Positions 10,352-22,790 of a DNA stretch of 62,500 bases are shown one piece after another. Each line of letters opens with the position of its first letter. Within the stretch, counting starts at the first letter, position 1. The notes beneath the pieces were generated by a model. It saw only the letters and a program-made list of their open reading frames with translations, was not told the origin of the DNA and ran no database searches. A program made the position numbers and the translations under genes. Source of the DNA: Zygnema cylindricum (Eukaryota; Streptophyta; Zygnematophyceae; Zygnematales; Zygnemataceae); assembly GCA_037447655.1 (NCBI GenBank), contig JBBHKE010002410.1, forward strand, positions 1 to 62,500, read 5' to 3'.

Positions 10352-13300
10352 TTCTGATGCCACTCTATTTCTTTACGATAGAATTAGGTCTTAATTCAGG
10401 GGCAGCTAAATAGTTGCGGGGGGGATTATTGGGTTCATGTCACGTTAAAGGAGTATTTTTTCCCTATTCTTCTTCCCTATCACATTTGTCATTTCTCATG
10501 ATGTATATAATTTTTGTTTTTATTCATGTCATTTAGTTTCATTTCACGTCTATATATTTTTTTCCACATGACATTGCTGATTATGCTGCATGATTAGCCT
10601 TGCTTCCCTCTCATACACGACAGTTATCATAACGCATGATCTTTTTAGTATGTAGGCACGGTATTTTGCACACAGGTATGATTTTAGGCATGCACGCACG
10701 ATATTTCGCACACATGCACGATATTTTGCACGCGCTCACGATATTTGGCATGCACGCACGACATTTGCACGCACGCATGATATTAGGCGTGTGCTTTTTC
10801 AATTCACATTTGCGACGTACTTATTTTTGACGTGTAGGCTATTCGTCTGCACGTCTTCTTGAGGAGGTACTGATTCCGTGCCATTTTTTTTTTATTTTGT
10901 GCGTAGATACGCCATTTCAAGGTACAGCCACATATATCGTTAGGCGTCGTATGGATCACGCGTACAAGGAGCGCTTGGTGGCGCTTCAATTTCCGGTTAA
11001 GTTCTAAGTCGTGTACCCAGGTAGGTTCACGCGTACATGTAGATAGGGAGGGTTTTTACGCTTGGACCGTGTATTATGTCAAAGGAACGACAGACAATGT
11101 TGGCCACCTATTGGCCAACATCTTAAGTAGTGCTTTCATATAAAATAGGCTAGTTTCGCGTTAGGTGTATCTTAGCTCCTACTTAGGCTAATTCTTACAC
11201 TAGAGAATTTTGTTTTCGGAAAAGAATTTTCTCTTGGGGTGGGAGCTATTTTCTTGCTTCCTCTTTGCCACCGATTGCCCATTATTTCTTTTTCTTCTTG
11301 TTAGCTAGTGATATATGCTAGTTTGAATGCAAATTTTTATCTCCTTGTTTTCTTCCTCATTTTTAATCCACACAGGTTCGGCCAAGTTTGAAAGGTTTCC
11401 CTCTGTCTTTTTAGCGATTGGTGAAGTGGAGGCTTGAGGAGTGGCATGTTGTATCATGTTGCGTCATTCTCCGGACAGCTAGACAGTTTGCTTGAGTGTA
11501 TTTGTTGTTTAGCATTTCGGTTATCTTGATAATGTTTCATTTTTGAAAGAATCTAATTTTCTTTGTTTCGGTTGGAGTTGTTTATTTTTCTTTGTTGATT
11601 CTTTTGAGATAACTCTTGTAGAGAATACGTGGAAGACTTGGGAGCTTAGTGGGTGACCCACGGATTATTAGGTTCATGTCACGTCAAGGGAGTATTCATT
11701 CCCTACTCTTCTTCCCATTCACATTTGTCATTTCTCATGATGTATATAATATTTCTCTTTATTCATATCATTCAATTTCATTTCACGTCTGCATATATTT
11801 CTCCGCATCATGAGGATCATGCCTTGCCATGTGGCTCATTGTGGGCCAATTAGCCAAATAACTTTATTAGCCTTGGTTTTTGATTGCGCAAGAAAACCAC
11901 ACTCATGCGAATTACAATGAGTATGTATTAACTCTAGTACATTCTAGCCTCCTCTGTTGTTATGCAGTCGATATTCCTCAAATGTAATATTACGTCACTC
12001 TATTACCTTGCTATTTTTTTGTCCTTCTTCATTGATTTTGTTTTTGTTAGGTGACGGTTCTACAATCCAAATTCCATTGCCTCACCACTTTAGTAGGCAC
12101 TTAAGTGCTAGTTATTCGGCCGACTCGTCAATGAAGGTCCCTTTTGATTAATTTTCGTAAAACTTTGAAACATTTAGTTTTTTTTTAAATTCCAACACTG
12201 TTTGAAATAACATATTTTGTGTCATTACAGAGATGATGGCAAAAGCAGAGGCAATGGAAAGTGAACTCGAGGCAATGGAAAGTGAACTCTAGGCGTTAAA
12301 CAGGGAATACGATAGTGTACCCGTCAACAAGACTAGCAAGCTTCAAAGAGGTATTACTACTATGGGAAACCCTCTTTCCCGCTTAGATGTTGTTTGTGAC
12401 TCATTTTTGTGTAATATTAAATGTATTGAGGTGAATTGCATTATTGTGTGTTTTTTTTAGTTGTGTGAATCTAGCCATTATAGCCTCTAGTTTTATTCAA
12501 ACCTCCTAATGTTTGACACCTTCAAGGAAATAATTGAGGTTTTCTTAGAAAAGAGAGAGTTGATTTCATGTTACAGGAAAAACCAAAAAGTTAAAGAGGA
12601 CGAAACACATAGCGCTGCTCAAAATTTTTGAATTCAGTCAAGTCAAGTTGAAGACTCCTAAAGGACGATTTTGTAACATTTTGTAACAATGTGTTCAAAC
12701 CAAATCATTTCACTATTTTCGGCTCAATGCTTGGTTTTGACGGGTAAAATGCATCTGGAGACCATATCGACGGCTTTGAATGGCGGCCAAAGCACAATTA
12801 TTGCCATCAGGCTTGCTGCAATGATAGGCATCAACTCACCCAAGCATATCGAACATTATTTCAATGTTGACAAGTGATTAGCGCAGATCCCGATACAAAA
12901 ACTTTAAAAACTGGGCAACCCATCATCAAAAAGTTCACCCCAATGAAAATTATAAATTTGACATTCTGTCCGCCAATTTGTCCTTCAAATCTTTTAAAAA
13001 ATCCTTCAAGAATATTTTAAGTCAAAAAAAAAATGTTGATCGGCTCTTGCCAGCTCAACTTTGGTCAATGAGGGCTAAAAAGTTTAGCTGCGAGAGAACT
13101 TGCCATGTAAAAACCACGATAGGAACTGTCCCATAGAAATACCAGGAACCATTATGCAAAAACACAAGAGATGTTACTTGGAAACACAAAGACTGCTACG
13201 GTTACATAAAATGACAAAAAGCATCGAGAACAATATTGTAATAGGCAATTTCTTATTACCAAAAAAAACTCTTAGAAAAAAACTATTACATGAAAACGTC

Positions 13301-13532
13301 GAGCACTTGAAAATAGTAACTTGCACTATCTTACCAAAAAACAACGAACCAAAATAAATAATATACAAAAAACACACAAATAAATAAATATGAAATATAC
13401 CAAGACAACCCCATCAATACAAAGACAACTCAAAAACTCAAACACAAACAAGAATTACGAACAAAAATTGAGTAATTTGTACAAATGGACATATGAACAC
13501 AAAACAGAAGCCAAGAAAAAGAAATCTCAAAC
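10352..13532. other. Intergenic, decayed repeats, no supported gene
   Basis: No ORF here shows a recognisable domain. It holds a ~165-bp diverged direct repeat (10423-10590 and 11663-11820, sharing TTCATGTCACGT and CACATTTGTCATTTCTCATG). It also holds a short-unit minisatellite at 10651-10795 and a 21-bp tandem duplication at about 12248-12290 that would encode AMESELE twice. The repeated AT-rich block looks like remnants of an older LTR or MITE pair. Confidence 0.5.
10651..10795 (+). repeat. Minisatellite of ~20-bp GCACGATATTT units
   Basis: About six imperfect units of GCACGATATTTTGCACRCAC type. Confidence 0.7.
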
Positions 13533-14371
13533 TGTTGATTTTGGAAAGTTTTAAGACTCAGTAAATTTTTGTGACGGTAGAAAGACATCAAAATATAGCG
13601 TAAAAGACTCGCGTCGTCACTTAACGATAGAAAACGTATTTCAGAATGGCACCGGCATCCACATATGTCTGTCACACATTGAACGAGACAAAGCATTTGC
13701 GACGCAGATGGGACAAAGCAGCTGCGACGGAGATGGGACAAAACAGTTGCAACGCAAATGGGACAAAGCAACTTCGGTTATTTTGAATATGATTTGGAAC
13801 AGGATGACACAGCAGCAACGAAGCTACGGTGACGTTAATATGATTCGGAACGGGACAACGCAACTCTGGTTCATATGAATCAAGTCGATGGACGAGATTC
13901 ATAAAAGGATCATAAGTGATTTGTTATCAGATGTTTTCCCAACATGCGGATAGACGCATCCGAACAATTGTAATTAAGCCAACGGCAAGTAATTGTACAA
14001 TCACTTATATTGATCTCTTATTAAATATTGATTGTTCAATGGCAAAATTAGCTTTTCGTGATTAGGAGTACATAGACTTTAGTGGCAGTTTCATTCTTGG
14101 AAGTATCTCTCAAGAATATTTGTATCGGAGGTACACCAGTATGTAATAGGAAAACTTAGAGTATAAACTCACTACGAGTATAAGACTTATGACTTAGAAC
14201 ATTTGATGTATCCAGACTTCCAGACTATGTAATTTGCAGACTATTTTTGGGAAACTTCTGAGTTGCATATCTTGGTATATGTTGAATCCATTGGGCTGAG
14301 CTTTGGGAGTTATCAGTATTTGTGATATTCTATACTAAGGTATAGTCGAAAGCAGTTTCAATTGTTGTAAT
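13533..14371 (+). repeat. Copia D 5' LTR, first part (split by element C)
   Basis: It starts TGTTGATTTTGG, like LTR A. Its last 200 bp resemble the corresponding part of LTR A (GACTTAGA..., TTGGGCTG...TTTTGGGA or TTTGGGAG). It is interrupted at 14371 by element C and resumes at 20575. The start is inferred from similarity only. Confidence 0.55.
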
Positions 14372-15259
14372 TGAAGTTTTGTGGTTTCCATTAACCCACA
14401 AAATGAGCTGCCTATGTAAAGCCTCAAAGATAATATTTTACCCTTTCACTTACCCACTGAATAAGTGCCGCCCATTCATAAAAATATTATGACCACCCTC
14501 ACCTTTGTGAGGAAAAGACACCCCTAGGTCAAACGCAAAAAATATTCCTGAATTTGCTCCCTTGAGCAGTTAGTTATGGCTGGTCAAAGATGGCCTATAA
14601 ATACAAAAGGTCACCTGGAGGGAGGCGCCTCAAACACGCTAATTCCCTTAACTCCTACTCACAACTACTTACTACTCTACCCTCGGCCAATCAAAGGGTG
14701 TATAGTACAATAAGGTATAGTGGCCGATTGTACTTCTTGTACGGCCATTGTAGAACATGACCTTGTAGTTGACACTTGTCAACATGGGAGCCACCGTTCC
14801 TCACATCCTTTCCGACGTCCAGTTATGTGGCGCCACGTGGCAGAGAGCGCCGCTATGTTCGAAAGCCGCCAAAGATTCATTCGGATTTGGCAGGGGCGAC
14901 GACGTCTATCCGATCATGTATTTACACGGTTAGATTCGCTTCCGCGAGCGTCGTTTGACTATAGATGTCGTTTCGTCAATTTTGGTATGTTTTAATGAAA
15001 GTGACCTTTGCGCAACACTTTGAATAAATAGCGAACTGAATATATGTTTTGTTTCAATAACGCCATAATGGTTAAGGCGTACGTCTATGTAGTACTTCGC
15101 AGACTTAGGTTCAAATATGGTTTAGGGCAACATTTTGGCAATCTATCAATCTTTCTACCTGTTTCTTTCTGACTATGGCGGCAGCCATGGTGACTCTCTC
15201 TCTCTCTCTCTTTAATCTAAAGTCTAAATTAAAAAGTGAATATTAATTACTTCTTTTCA
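14372..15259 (-). repeat. 3' LTR of Copia C
   Basis: 888 bp. On the plus strand it contains a TATAAATA box (about 14597), the 10-bp palindrome GAGGCGCCTC, and a tRNA-like stretch (about 15066-15125) with A-box-like TGGTTAAGGCG and B-box-like GGTTCAAAT. All of these are antisense to the element. A (CT)n run is at 15195-15212. Confidence 0.85.
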
Positions 15260-15479
15260 TCCCTTCTTTTAATTACTTAGTCAACTTTTAATTTAAGTCC
15301 ACAATTTTATCTGTAGAATTTTAACTTAGCAGAAGGTACCGCGTTTGTCATCATGTCTGCAATCATCTCTTTATCACTTTTATGAACCAGTTAAATTATT
15401 TTTTTCTCAACCTTCTCTCTGAAAAAGCTTAGTTTTATATTCATATATTTAGAAATGGTGTTTTGGATTAGCTACGATA

Positions 15480-18400
15480 GAGATATCAACTTGATTATCA
15501 CAAAGACATTATGAGTCCCAGATTTCATGAACACAAGTTCTTCAAGTAGAGATTTTACCCACATTAATTCTTTAGTGGCAGCACATGAAGCCATTTATTC
15601 AGCCTCCATAGTAGATTGAGCAACTACTTTCTGTTGTTTACTACTCCAACAACATGCACTATATCCAATTTGCAACACATATCTAGTTGTACATCGTCTC
15701 GAACGAACATCCCCATAACTAGCATCACTCTAAGTGGTGATGTCAGTGTGCTCCCCTCCCAAATGCAACCATAATTCCCTTGTTCCTACCAAATATTTCA
15801 TCACTCTTTTGGCCGCTTCCTAGTCTCTTTTCCTATGTTCATTTAGACTTCTACTGAGAACGCCTACAGCCGCAGCTATGTCCGGAAGTGTACAATTCAT
15901 AAAGTAAATTAAACTGCCTACAATTTGCCTATAAGGAATTCCTTCCATAAACCTATTTTCTTCCTCATCTATCTTATCATTCAAAATCAATATCCCTCTC
16001 TCTTCACACCGCTCGAATACTTTCTTAAGATCCATGGGAGTGGTACACCCATTTGCTTTCTCTATGTGAAACTTTTGTAGCATATTACCGGTAGTTTCTT
16101 TCTGAGTGAGTCTTATAATTCTATTCCCTCTATCCCTCATTTGAATCCCCAAAATATATTTTGCTTCGCCGAGATCTTTCATGTCAAACCGACTTCTCAG
16201 ATCCTGTTTGAGTTTGTTAATTTTATCTAAGGACTTGCCTTAAGACTAACAAATCATCAACATAAATAGCAATAAATATCACTCTATTTTCATCCTCAAA
16301 TATATATATGGAGTGATCTGAACTTGTTCTAATGTATTCCAAACCTGTCACAAATTGGTTCAATTTTATGTTCCATTGCCGCGGGGTTTGCTTAAGGCCA
16401 TAAAATGATTTTATGAGTTTCAAACCTTACTTTCTCCTCCACTTTTCAACTATTCTTCCGGTTGCTTCATGCAGCTTTCTTCTTCCAACTCTCCGTGTAA
16501 GAAGGTGGTCTTAATATCCATCTGGTGTATTTCCATATCCTTAATTGCGGCTGAACTTAAGAGGATTGTGACAAAAGGGAATTTGACTACGGGAGCAAAG
16601 GTTTCTTCATAGTCTATTCCTTCTTTCTGGGTCTAACCTTTAAAACCAACCTAGCCTTATATCTTTCAATAGTATTATCTGGGTTTAGTTTAAGCTTAAA
16701 AACCCACTTACATCCAATCGGTTTTTATATCCGGTGGACAATCTACCAGCTCCCATGTATTGGCTCTTATGATAGAGGCCATTTCTTTATTGATGGTATT
16801 GATCCACCAGCTGCTTTTTGGGGTATTTATGGCCTCTAAGTATGTCTGAGGTTATTCTGGGTGAGACATCTTTGTGAGTTTGTTAATTACATGTCTTTCT
16901 TGAAGACGATTAGTACTTGTTTTTCCTCCTTCAAAATCTAACGCCGGTATGGAAGGCATCCTTGGGTTTCATTTAGGAAGATTTTCATCTCCCCTAACTT
17001 CCAATTCCGGTGTTTGATCAAGTTCCTCGACTGTTTCCACGTCGTATTGTGGTGTTACCTCGGATGTTTTCTTTTCGTCCTTCTCTTTTGGCACATCTGC
17101 AGATTTTTCCTTCTCTCCGTCTTCATTCTCTTCATTTCCCAAGTTAAAGTCAGAATACTAACCCGATTCAAATCTGATTTTGACTTCTTTGTTATATTTG
17201 AATGGATCAATAGACTTTACTTCATTCATTGCCACTATGTGTTTTACCAAAATGATATCTTTTTTTTTCAAGTCATACACTCGATATCTTTTTGTGCTCT
17301 TATCATATCTTACAAGATATCGTGGTTTCCCTCTTCCCTCTAACTTCCATTTAGTCTTATCGGAATCCAAACTGTAGACTTGACTTCCGAACACTCTCAA
17401 ACTAGACAAATCTAGTTTTTTTCCCGTCCACCTTTCATACTGAATTTCCTCTTTATTTGACGAAGTTAGCACTCTATTTTTGATGAAGTTTGCATAGTTG
17501 ATAGACTCGGCCCAAAACTACAATCCTATTTTTTTATCAGTAAGCATACTTCTAGACATATCTCCTAAAGTTCTATTCACTCTTTCTGCTACTCCATTTT
17601 GTTCCGGATTATAAGGAACAGTTTTCTCATGATGGATTCCTTCTTCTTTAATAAATTCTTCAAATTCCTTTGGGGTGTATTCTTTCCCATTATCACTTCT
17701 TATTTCCTTTATTGAGGTTTCATGTAATTTTTCACTCTATACTTTGTATTCTTTGAAACATCTTAGTACCTCTGACTTATGTCTAAGAAAATATACCTTA
17801 GTGTATCTATACCAATCATTTGTAATGGTTAGCATCCATCTTTTCCCCCCATGTGAAGCATACCTAGCAGGTCCCCAAACATCAGTGTTAACTAGATCTA
17901 ATACTTTCTCTCTTCTAAATGTGGATGCCTTTGGAAATGGAAGTCTACGAATATTCCCATGGGCACATCCACTACAATCATTTGAGGTCTCATCATCCCC
18001 AAACTCAATTCCATCCACTATTCCCTTTTTCAACATTTTTTTTAATCTATCTAGATTCACAAGCCCCAACCTCTTGTGCCAAAGCATCATATCACTTCCA
18101 CACAAGTAGAGAACACCCTTTTCATTGAAAAGTACAATATTGAACATTCCTTGACTACCCTTTTAGCTATGAAATAAACCTCATTGTCAAAGCTAGCTGT
18201 GAAGATTCCTTTCTTAGTTCCGGTTTCAAACTCTTTTTTATCTAGAACAACTGTAGAGACTAGATTCTTGCTAAGCTGTGGAATGTAAATAACATCTAAG
18301 AGTGTTACAATTGAAGCCTTTCCATCAACTAGAACTTTTAAATCAACCGATCCAACATGACTTGTGGTTTCTACTCTACCATCTCCATACTCTATCTCAA

Positions 18401-19677
18401 CTGTTGGAATTTTGCTTAATTTAGTAAACCACCTCTTATCCTTGCACATATGCATTGAGGCCCTTGAGTCTATGATCCACCCATCCTCAGGTGGATCCCC
18501 CTTACCTCCGAAAGCAAAATTTTGTCTCCGTAGAATGTTTGCATGCTTCTCAGTGTTTTTAGTTTAAGAATAAGCTCCTGAAGCTCCTCTTCTATTTCGG
18601 TTACGTCATCTTTTTCCTCGTCATGAACTTGAGTCAGAAAAACTATTTTTTTTACTCCATCTTTTGAGAAACCTTGTCCATCTTTCAGTCAGAGATGTGC
18701 AAGTTTGACACAATCTGCCATATAATGTACCGGTTTCTTGCAGAATGACATAATCCACCTCGAGGAGCTCCTCTCCCTTATCGATCAAATCTGACCCCTC
18801 TTTGTCCTTTACCTCCAAAGTTTCGATAAGGATCCTTTCCCTTTTCCTCATCACGGTTCCTCCAATCAGACCTTGTAGCAAATGCTTCAACACTCGGACT
18901 TCCTCTCCTAATTTCTATGGTACTCTCTTTCACTAAAATCATCCCCACTGTATCATCCCAATTCTAATTGCTTTCACCTAGATCCTGCAACTGACTAATG
19001 ATATTCTCATACTCTTCACGTAGTTTCAATATCAATGTATTTACTCTTTGTCTCTCAAACCATGAATTACCTGCGCTCTCTAGTTCTCCAAAAAATAACC
19101 CTAAGTCATTGCAATAAGCATTCATACTTCCTCCCTTGTAAGTCTAAGCTAAAATCTTATTTTCTACCAGCTGTTGCTACTGCAATGACCCACTTTTATA
19201 TTTGTTTACTAGAGATACCCAAATATGAGAGGGAGATCTAACATACATAAGGGTAATGGTAATACCCTTCACTACACTATTGAGGATTAAGAGCTTAGCC
19301 ACCTTGTTCTTATAGTTCCAATTTTCATATTCTGACCGTTCGGTCTGACTCCTTGTCACCATTGCTAGTGGTGTTGCTCTCGGTATCGTCCTTGACAATG
19401 AAGTCCCTCGAGAAGCAACTCCTCTTTTTTATCCTTCCATGATTATTTCCTCCCCTTCCTCGTCATGGTTCGTGATGGTGGTTGATGTTTTAACAACTGT
19501 TGTGACGAAGGTGCCAGTAAAACGTGTTCCTCCAAGCCCAAGTGGAGGTGGGCATCAAATTTGCTCGGACACTATGCCCCATAAGTGCTTCTCAAAAAGT
19601 TCTCCCTCCATCATCATTTCCCAATAAAGAAAGTTTGATCCTTAAATATGGGCACCCTAGAGGGTGGGACCATAACC
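15480..19677 (-). pseudogene. Copia C gag-pol (many stops and frameshifts)
   Basis: Reading right to left, gag starts in the LTR at ATG 19697 (MQTTKFQ/VMVPPSRVPIF) and is soon broken. A degenerate zinc knuckle (FCKKPVHYMADC, first Cys lost) is near 18720-18755. The protease reads DSRAS instead of DSGAS (near 18465). The pre-integrase module LWHKRLGLVNLDRLKKM ... CSGCAHGNIRRLPF is at 17940-18090. The integrase core holds NTDVWGPA, SDNGKEY and PEQNGVAERVNRT (17560-17900). RT has YGLKQTPRQWNIKLNQF and YVDDLLVL (about 16245-16410), followed by DLGEAKYILGIQMRDR and the RNase H region with SSKQQKVVAQSTMEAEYMA (about 15600). The protein is clearly diverged from A, B and D. Confidence 0.87.
19665..19677 (-). 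other. Primer-binding site of Copia C
   Basis: Minus strand GGTTATGGTCCCA directly after the LTR's terminal CA. It has one mismatch to the initiator tRNA-Met anticodon-arm complement and lies in the gag frame (VMVP). Confidence 0.6.
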
Positions 19678-20574
19678 TGAAATTTTGTGGTTTGCATTAA
19701 CCCACAAAATAAGCAGCCTATGTAAAGCTTCTAGGATAATATTTTACCCTTTCACTTTCCCATTGAATAAGTGCCGCCCAAGCACACAAATATTCTAACG
19801 AGCCTCACCCCACTGAGGACAAGACTCCGTTGAGTCAAACGCAAAAAGAATCACTGAATTTGCTCCCCTGAGCAGTTAGTTATGGCTGGTGAAAGATGGC
19901 CTATAAATACAAAAGGTCATTTGGAGAGAGGCGCCTCAAACACGCTAAGTCCCTTAACTCCTACTCACAACTACTTACTACTCTACCCTCGGCCAATCAA
20001 AAGGGTGTATAGTAGAAGAAGGTACAGTGGCCGATTGTACTTCTTGTACGGCCATTGTAGAACATGGCCTTCTGGTTGACACTTGTCAACTTGGGAGCCA
20101 TCCTTCCTCCTCCTATCATTTTCGACGTTCAATGATGTGGCGCCACGTGGCACAACGCTACGCTATGTTTGAAAGCCACCAATGATTCATTCGGGTTTGG
20201 CGTGGGCGATGACGTCCGTCCGATTATGTATTTGACACGGTTAGATTCGCGTCAGTCAGCGCCGTTTGACTCTAGATATCGTTTGTCAATTTCGGTATGT
20301 TTTAATGAGAGTAATGTTTTCATAACACTTTTTATAAATAGCGAACTGAATAAATGTGTCTTTTCGACAACGATATAATGGTTAAGGTGAACGTCTATAT
20401 AGTATTCGCATACATAAGTTGAAATCTGGTTTAGGGCAACATTTTGGCAATCTATCAATTTGTTTGTCTGTCTGCCTATTTCTTTCTCACTATGGTGGCA
20501 GCCATGGTGACTCTCTCTCTCTCTCTTAATTCTAGAGTGTAAATTAAAAAGTGAATATTAATTACTTCTTTTCA
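19678..20574 (-). repeat. 5' LTR of Copia C
   Basis: 897 bp, paired with 14372-15259. It holds the gag ATG (19697-19695) 20 bp before the LTR end. Confidence 0.85.
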
Positions 20575-20706
20575 GCAGTGTCGGATTTAGTGAGTTGTAG
20601 ATTACAGCTGTTTGGTAGGATTCTTGGTCCGCTTCTGTGAGTGAATTATGTCAACTTCTACTAAAACTCCTGCTACTTCCCCTGCTCGTGTGGTCGTAGA
20701 ACAACA
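20575..20706 (+). repeat. Copia D 5' LTR, second part
   Basis: This continues 13533-14371 after element C. It contains the gag ATG at 20648 (MSTSTKTPATSPARVVVEQ) and ends GAACAACA at 20706, the same layout as LTR A. Confidence 0.6.
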
Positions 20707-22790
20707 GTTTACAAGTCTGTCATAAATAATTTTAATCTTCTTGGGGGAAAAATATGTTTATTGGGCGGATATGGTGGAAACACACTTCGAAAATGTTAAC
20801 CTTTTGGATATTTTGGATGGTTCACTGGCGGAATTGGATATGTCTTGGTCGAAGAAAATCTCGCAAGCTCGATCTATTCTGAAATTTAGTATCTGAAAAG
20901 AATTGGCTATGTCTCAGATAAAAATGAAAAAGGCGATCGATATCAGGAAATCTCTCAAAGATGATTACGAAAAGACTAATGTCCAAAAAGAATTATTTTT
21001 GGATGGCCAAAATACACGGGAGGCACAATGGCCAAATATGGTATCAAGTTCCGAATTCTAATAGACTCTCATGCCTGTGCAACAAAATCTTTCCCTCAAT
21101 TTCAGCAGGCTGCATTACTAATGAGGGGTCTTCCTAATACTATGAAAGTAGCGTCTGATAGGCTGAAACAAAAGGATAAAGCCAGCTGGACTTTACAGTT
21201 TGCTATCAATTTGATATTAGATGAGGAAGTTAATTCTAAAATTTTTAGTGGAGAAAAGCAAGTAGAGGCATTTAATGCAGATTTTGCAAAAAAACACAGT
21301 TTAATCAGTAGAGAAATCAATTCAATCAGAACCAAAATCAGGTAAAACAACTTAATCAGAGAGAAATTAGACAGTCTTTCAATGCTTGTTTTTATTATAA
21401 TGAAAAAGGTCATGGATATAAGTTCTTTCCTAAGCTTATGAGAGCTAACGAAACAAGATTGTACAGGCCAAGATGGCAACAGAGTCGGTTTAATCAAGGC
21501 TTCACAAGATCTACATCTCGAAGAAATGCACTATTCTCGGCATTTTCATCTTACCAGGACGAATCTTTTACACTCTCTCACGAGAAAGACGAGAATTTAT
21601 TCGCTATGGCGGCAGCAATGGAGGGTGCAAAAGACACTCGATGGATAATGGATACAAGAGCGCCGGCACACATGTGCTGGAACAAGGCAATTTTCAAAAA
21701 TTTGAAATCCACACCCGAGAAAAATATCTACTATGTTTGTGGTATGAGTGTACAAACACGTGATGTAGGTGAGGTCTCCTTGCTTGTTGATATAGAAAGA
21801 AAAGTTGTTGAGAGAACTCTTCACAATGTTCTCTTTGTCCCGGACTTGAATAAAAAATTGTTTTCAACTTCTTTGGTAGAATGTAAAGGGTTTGAGGTCA
21901 ATTTGAATCATGGTCGACAGGTTGTTTGCAAGAATGGAAAGATCGCGGTCACAAGCAATAGAGATGCCACCAAAATGTATCGAATGGATATGCCCAATAA
22001 TAAAAAAAATGATGTTTTGTATTGCAGTGCATTATCTTCAGATGAGCTGTGGCATAAGAGGTTAGGCCATGTGAATTATGACAGTTTGAAAATAATGGTA
22101 CATGCTGGTAAATTAGAAGGAGTCAATCTTTCAGCTCAGTCAGCCAAAACGTGTGATGGCTGTGCACTAGAAATAATACACAGATTTTTGTTTCGTCATG
22201 AATCTGAACATGGGTCCACTAAACTTTTGCAACTAATTCATTTTGATGTTTTCGGCCCTGGAAAGATACCATCTGCCGTGGGGATGAAATATATGGTTAC
22301 GTTTACAGATGATTTTTCAAGGTTTACTAAAGTCTACTTCATGAGGGACAAGAGTGAAGTCTTCAGCCACTTTGAACACTACAAAGCATGGGTGGAAAAA
22401 CTGCATCGTCTGTCGATTCTGGAACTCAGATGGGACAACGGCGGCGAATATACGTCAAAAGAGTTTGAAAACTTTTTACTTAAAGAAGGTATTAGTCATC
22501 ATCTAATTGTTCCATATTCACCAGAAAAAAAATGGGGTTTCAAAAAGACTAAATAGAACTATCACAGAGAGCTCTACGTCCATGCTTGCAAAGATAAAGA
22601 CGTGGATCCAAAATTTTGGGTTGAAGCATTGAATTGTGTTGTTTATATAAAGAATAGAATAGGGAAAAGATTGGTGAAGACTACTCGTTAGGAGGTCTAG
22701 ATTAGTAGAAAACGAGATGAAAGTCATTTCAAATTTTTTGGTAACAAATGCTTTAAAATAAAGTTTAATAAGATCAAAGTGAGATACAAA
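20707..22790 (+). pseudogene. Copia D gag, protease and integrase (3' truncated)
   Basis: The primer site is degraded (GTTTACAAG...). Gag is readable from about 20740 (GEKYVYWADMVETHFENVNLLDILDGS) through ALLMRGLPNTMKVASDRLKQKDKASW (21110-21200). A knuckle with one Cys replaced (CFYYNEKGHGYKFFPK) is near 21390. A long frame (21438-22556) carries a damaged protease site (WIMDTRAPAHMC), the pre-integrase module (LWHKRLGHVNYDSLK ... CDGCALE) and the integrase core (HFDVFGP, WDNGGEY with Ser to Trp before Asp). The frame then breaks at EKKWGFKKTK, where relatives read EQNGVSERLN. Similarity fades at about 22760, so RT, RNase H and the 3' LTR are missing. Confidence 0.85.

Larger units (their letters stand above)
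14372..20574 (-). mobile_element. Complete but decayed Copia retrotransposon C, inserted in the LTR of D
   Basis: Direct repeats 14372-15259 and 19678-20574 enclose minus-strand gag-pol. On the minus strand the LTRs start TGAAAAG and end ATTTCA or ACTTCA. The primer site abuts the right LTR, and the purine tract AAAAGAAGGGA abuts the left one, as expected for a minus-strand element. Flanks are GTAAT (left) and GCAGT (right), a possible mutated 5-bp duplication. The LTRs differ at many positions, so the insertion is old. Confidence 0.88.

Noticed and set aside
10353-10362. Minus-strand TGGCATCAGA, close to the usual plant Copia primer site TGGTATCAGA
   Set aside because: It lies upstream of the presumed LTR start of B instead of after an LTR end, no LTR pair fits it, and B already has the half-tRNA type site after its LTR.
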